64,000 nt of DNA from Anaerobaca lacustris (GTDB taxonomy: Bacteria; Planctomycetota; Phycisphaerae; Sedimentisphaerales; Anaerobacaceae): the NCBI RefSeq assembly GCF_030012215.1, contig NZ_JASCXX010000001.1, positions 310,001-374,000 on the forward strand. Direction: 5' to 3'. Positions 63,805 to 64,000 of the stretch are shown here, piece by piece (the first letter of the stretch is position 1; the number at the start of each line of letters is the position of its first letter). The position numbers and the translations under genes were made by a program. Under the pieces are notes generated by a model, which was not told the origin of the DNA, made no database searches, and was given only the letters and a program-made list of their open reading frames with translations.

Positions 63805-64000
63805 TTGGAATACAGCGAATTGACGCAAGAGACGCCTGACAACGTGTTGGTCGAGAGGGCCAGGGCAGGGGACGGAGACAGCTTCACGGAGCTGTGTTGG
63901 CGGTATTACCCTGCGATGGTGGCGATTGCGCAGGCGATTGTGGGCGACCGGCACTTGGCGGAGGACGCCGCGCAGCAGGCGCTGGCCAAGGCGGCGCTGA
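63805..64000 (+). CDS. RNA polymerase ECF sigma factor (3' end beyond window)
   Basis: The frame opened by a stop near 63770 continues to the window end and reads LVERARAGDGDSFTELCWRYY, then AIVGDRHLAEDAAQQALAKA, a sigma-70 region 2 of the ECF type. The start is uncertain (TTG 63805, TTG 63820 or GTG 63844). Only about 50-65 residues are visible. Confidence 0.7.
   Translation, partial: MEYSELTQETPDNVLVERARAGDGDSFTELCWRYYPAMVAIAQAIVGDRHLAEDAAQQALAKAAL

Overview
The window is a contiguous piece of a high-GC bacterial chromosome that I infer, without a database search, to be from a planctomycete, probably Phycisphaerae/Sedimentisphaerales-like. The clues are an exosortase-type membrane protease next to exopolysaccharide export genes, two orphan prepilin-like proteins with H-X9-DG motifs, a BNR-4 secreted protein, a very large membrane-anchored TPR protein and a citramalate-type isoleucine pathway. 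Genes are tightly packed on both strands and most intergenic stretches are short.

Layout. 1-4.4 kb: an AcuC-like deacetylase facing an MFS transporter and acetyl-CoA synthetase (acetate metabolism). 4.9-17.0 kb: a one-directional surface polysaccharide/exosortase block (SLBB export lipoprotein, exosortase, EpsI-like partner, 1655-residue TPR protein, Wzc-like chain-length/tyrosine kinase protein, nucleotide-sugar epimerase). 17.0-21.1 kb: an accessory island of lower GC. I read it as a decayed integron: an N-terminal remnant of an IntI-like recombinase, two attC-like sites, and cassettes carrying a DUF262-HNH protein, a DUF4405 membrane protein and a YdeI-like protein. It also holds palindromic repeats and a 21-bp tandem repeat array. 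21.2-25.4 kb: PEGA lipoprotein and Ycf46-like AAA ATPase, divergent from pheT. 25.5-25.8 kb: a promoter-RNA-terminator unit with 6S RNA architecture.

26-35.9 kb: glycogen phosphorylase, a PTS IIA domain protein, citramalate synthase, an atypical B12-binding-fold protein, hisF, a small Cys-rich protein, a BNR-4 secreted protein and phosphoglycerate mutase. 35.9-42.6 kb: a pseudopilin, a surE-ACT-PFL operon, NAD(P)HX epimerase, an unusual membrane coiled-coil protein with a C-terminal BRCT-like region, and a HAD phosphatase. 42.7-46 kb: a UbiA prenyltransferase, an RsuA/RluB pseudouridine synthase and a chorismatase/Rid-like protein. 46-51.5 kb: rpmB, then gatC, a tandem-duplicated esterase, gatA, gatB and a cupin. 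51.7-56.6 kb: a second pseudopilin, an M14-type deacylase, a CGGC protein and priA. 56.6-60.6 kb: tRNA-Pro(CGG) and a complete Mla-type lipid transport operon. 60.7-64 kb: a SWIM/SNF2 helicase, a retropepsin-like protease and the start of an ECF sigma factor cut by the window edge.

The most rewarding regions are the fossil integron, the 6S-like RNA, the BRCT-like membrane protein and the exosortase locus. No CRISPR array, rRNA, intact transposase or prophage was seen.
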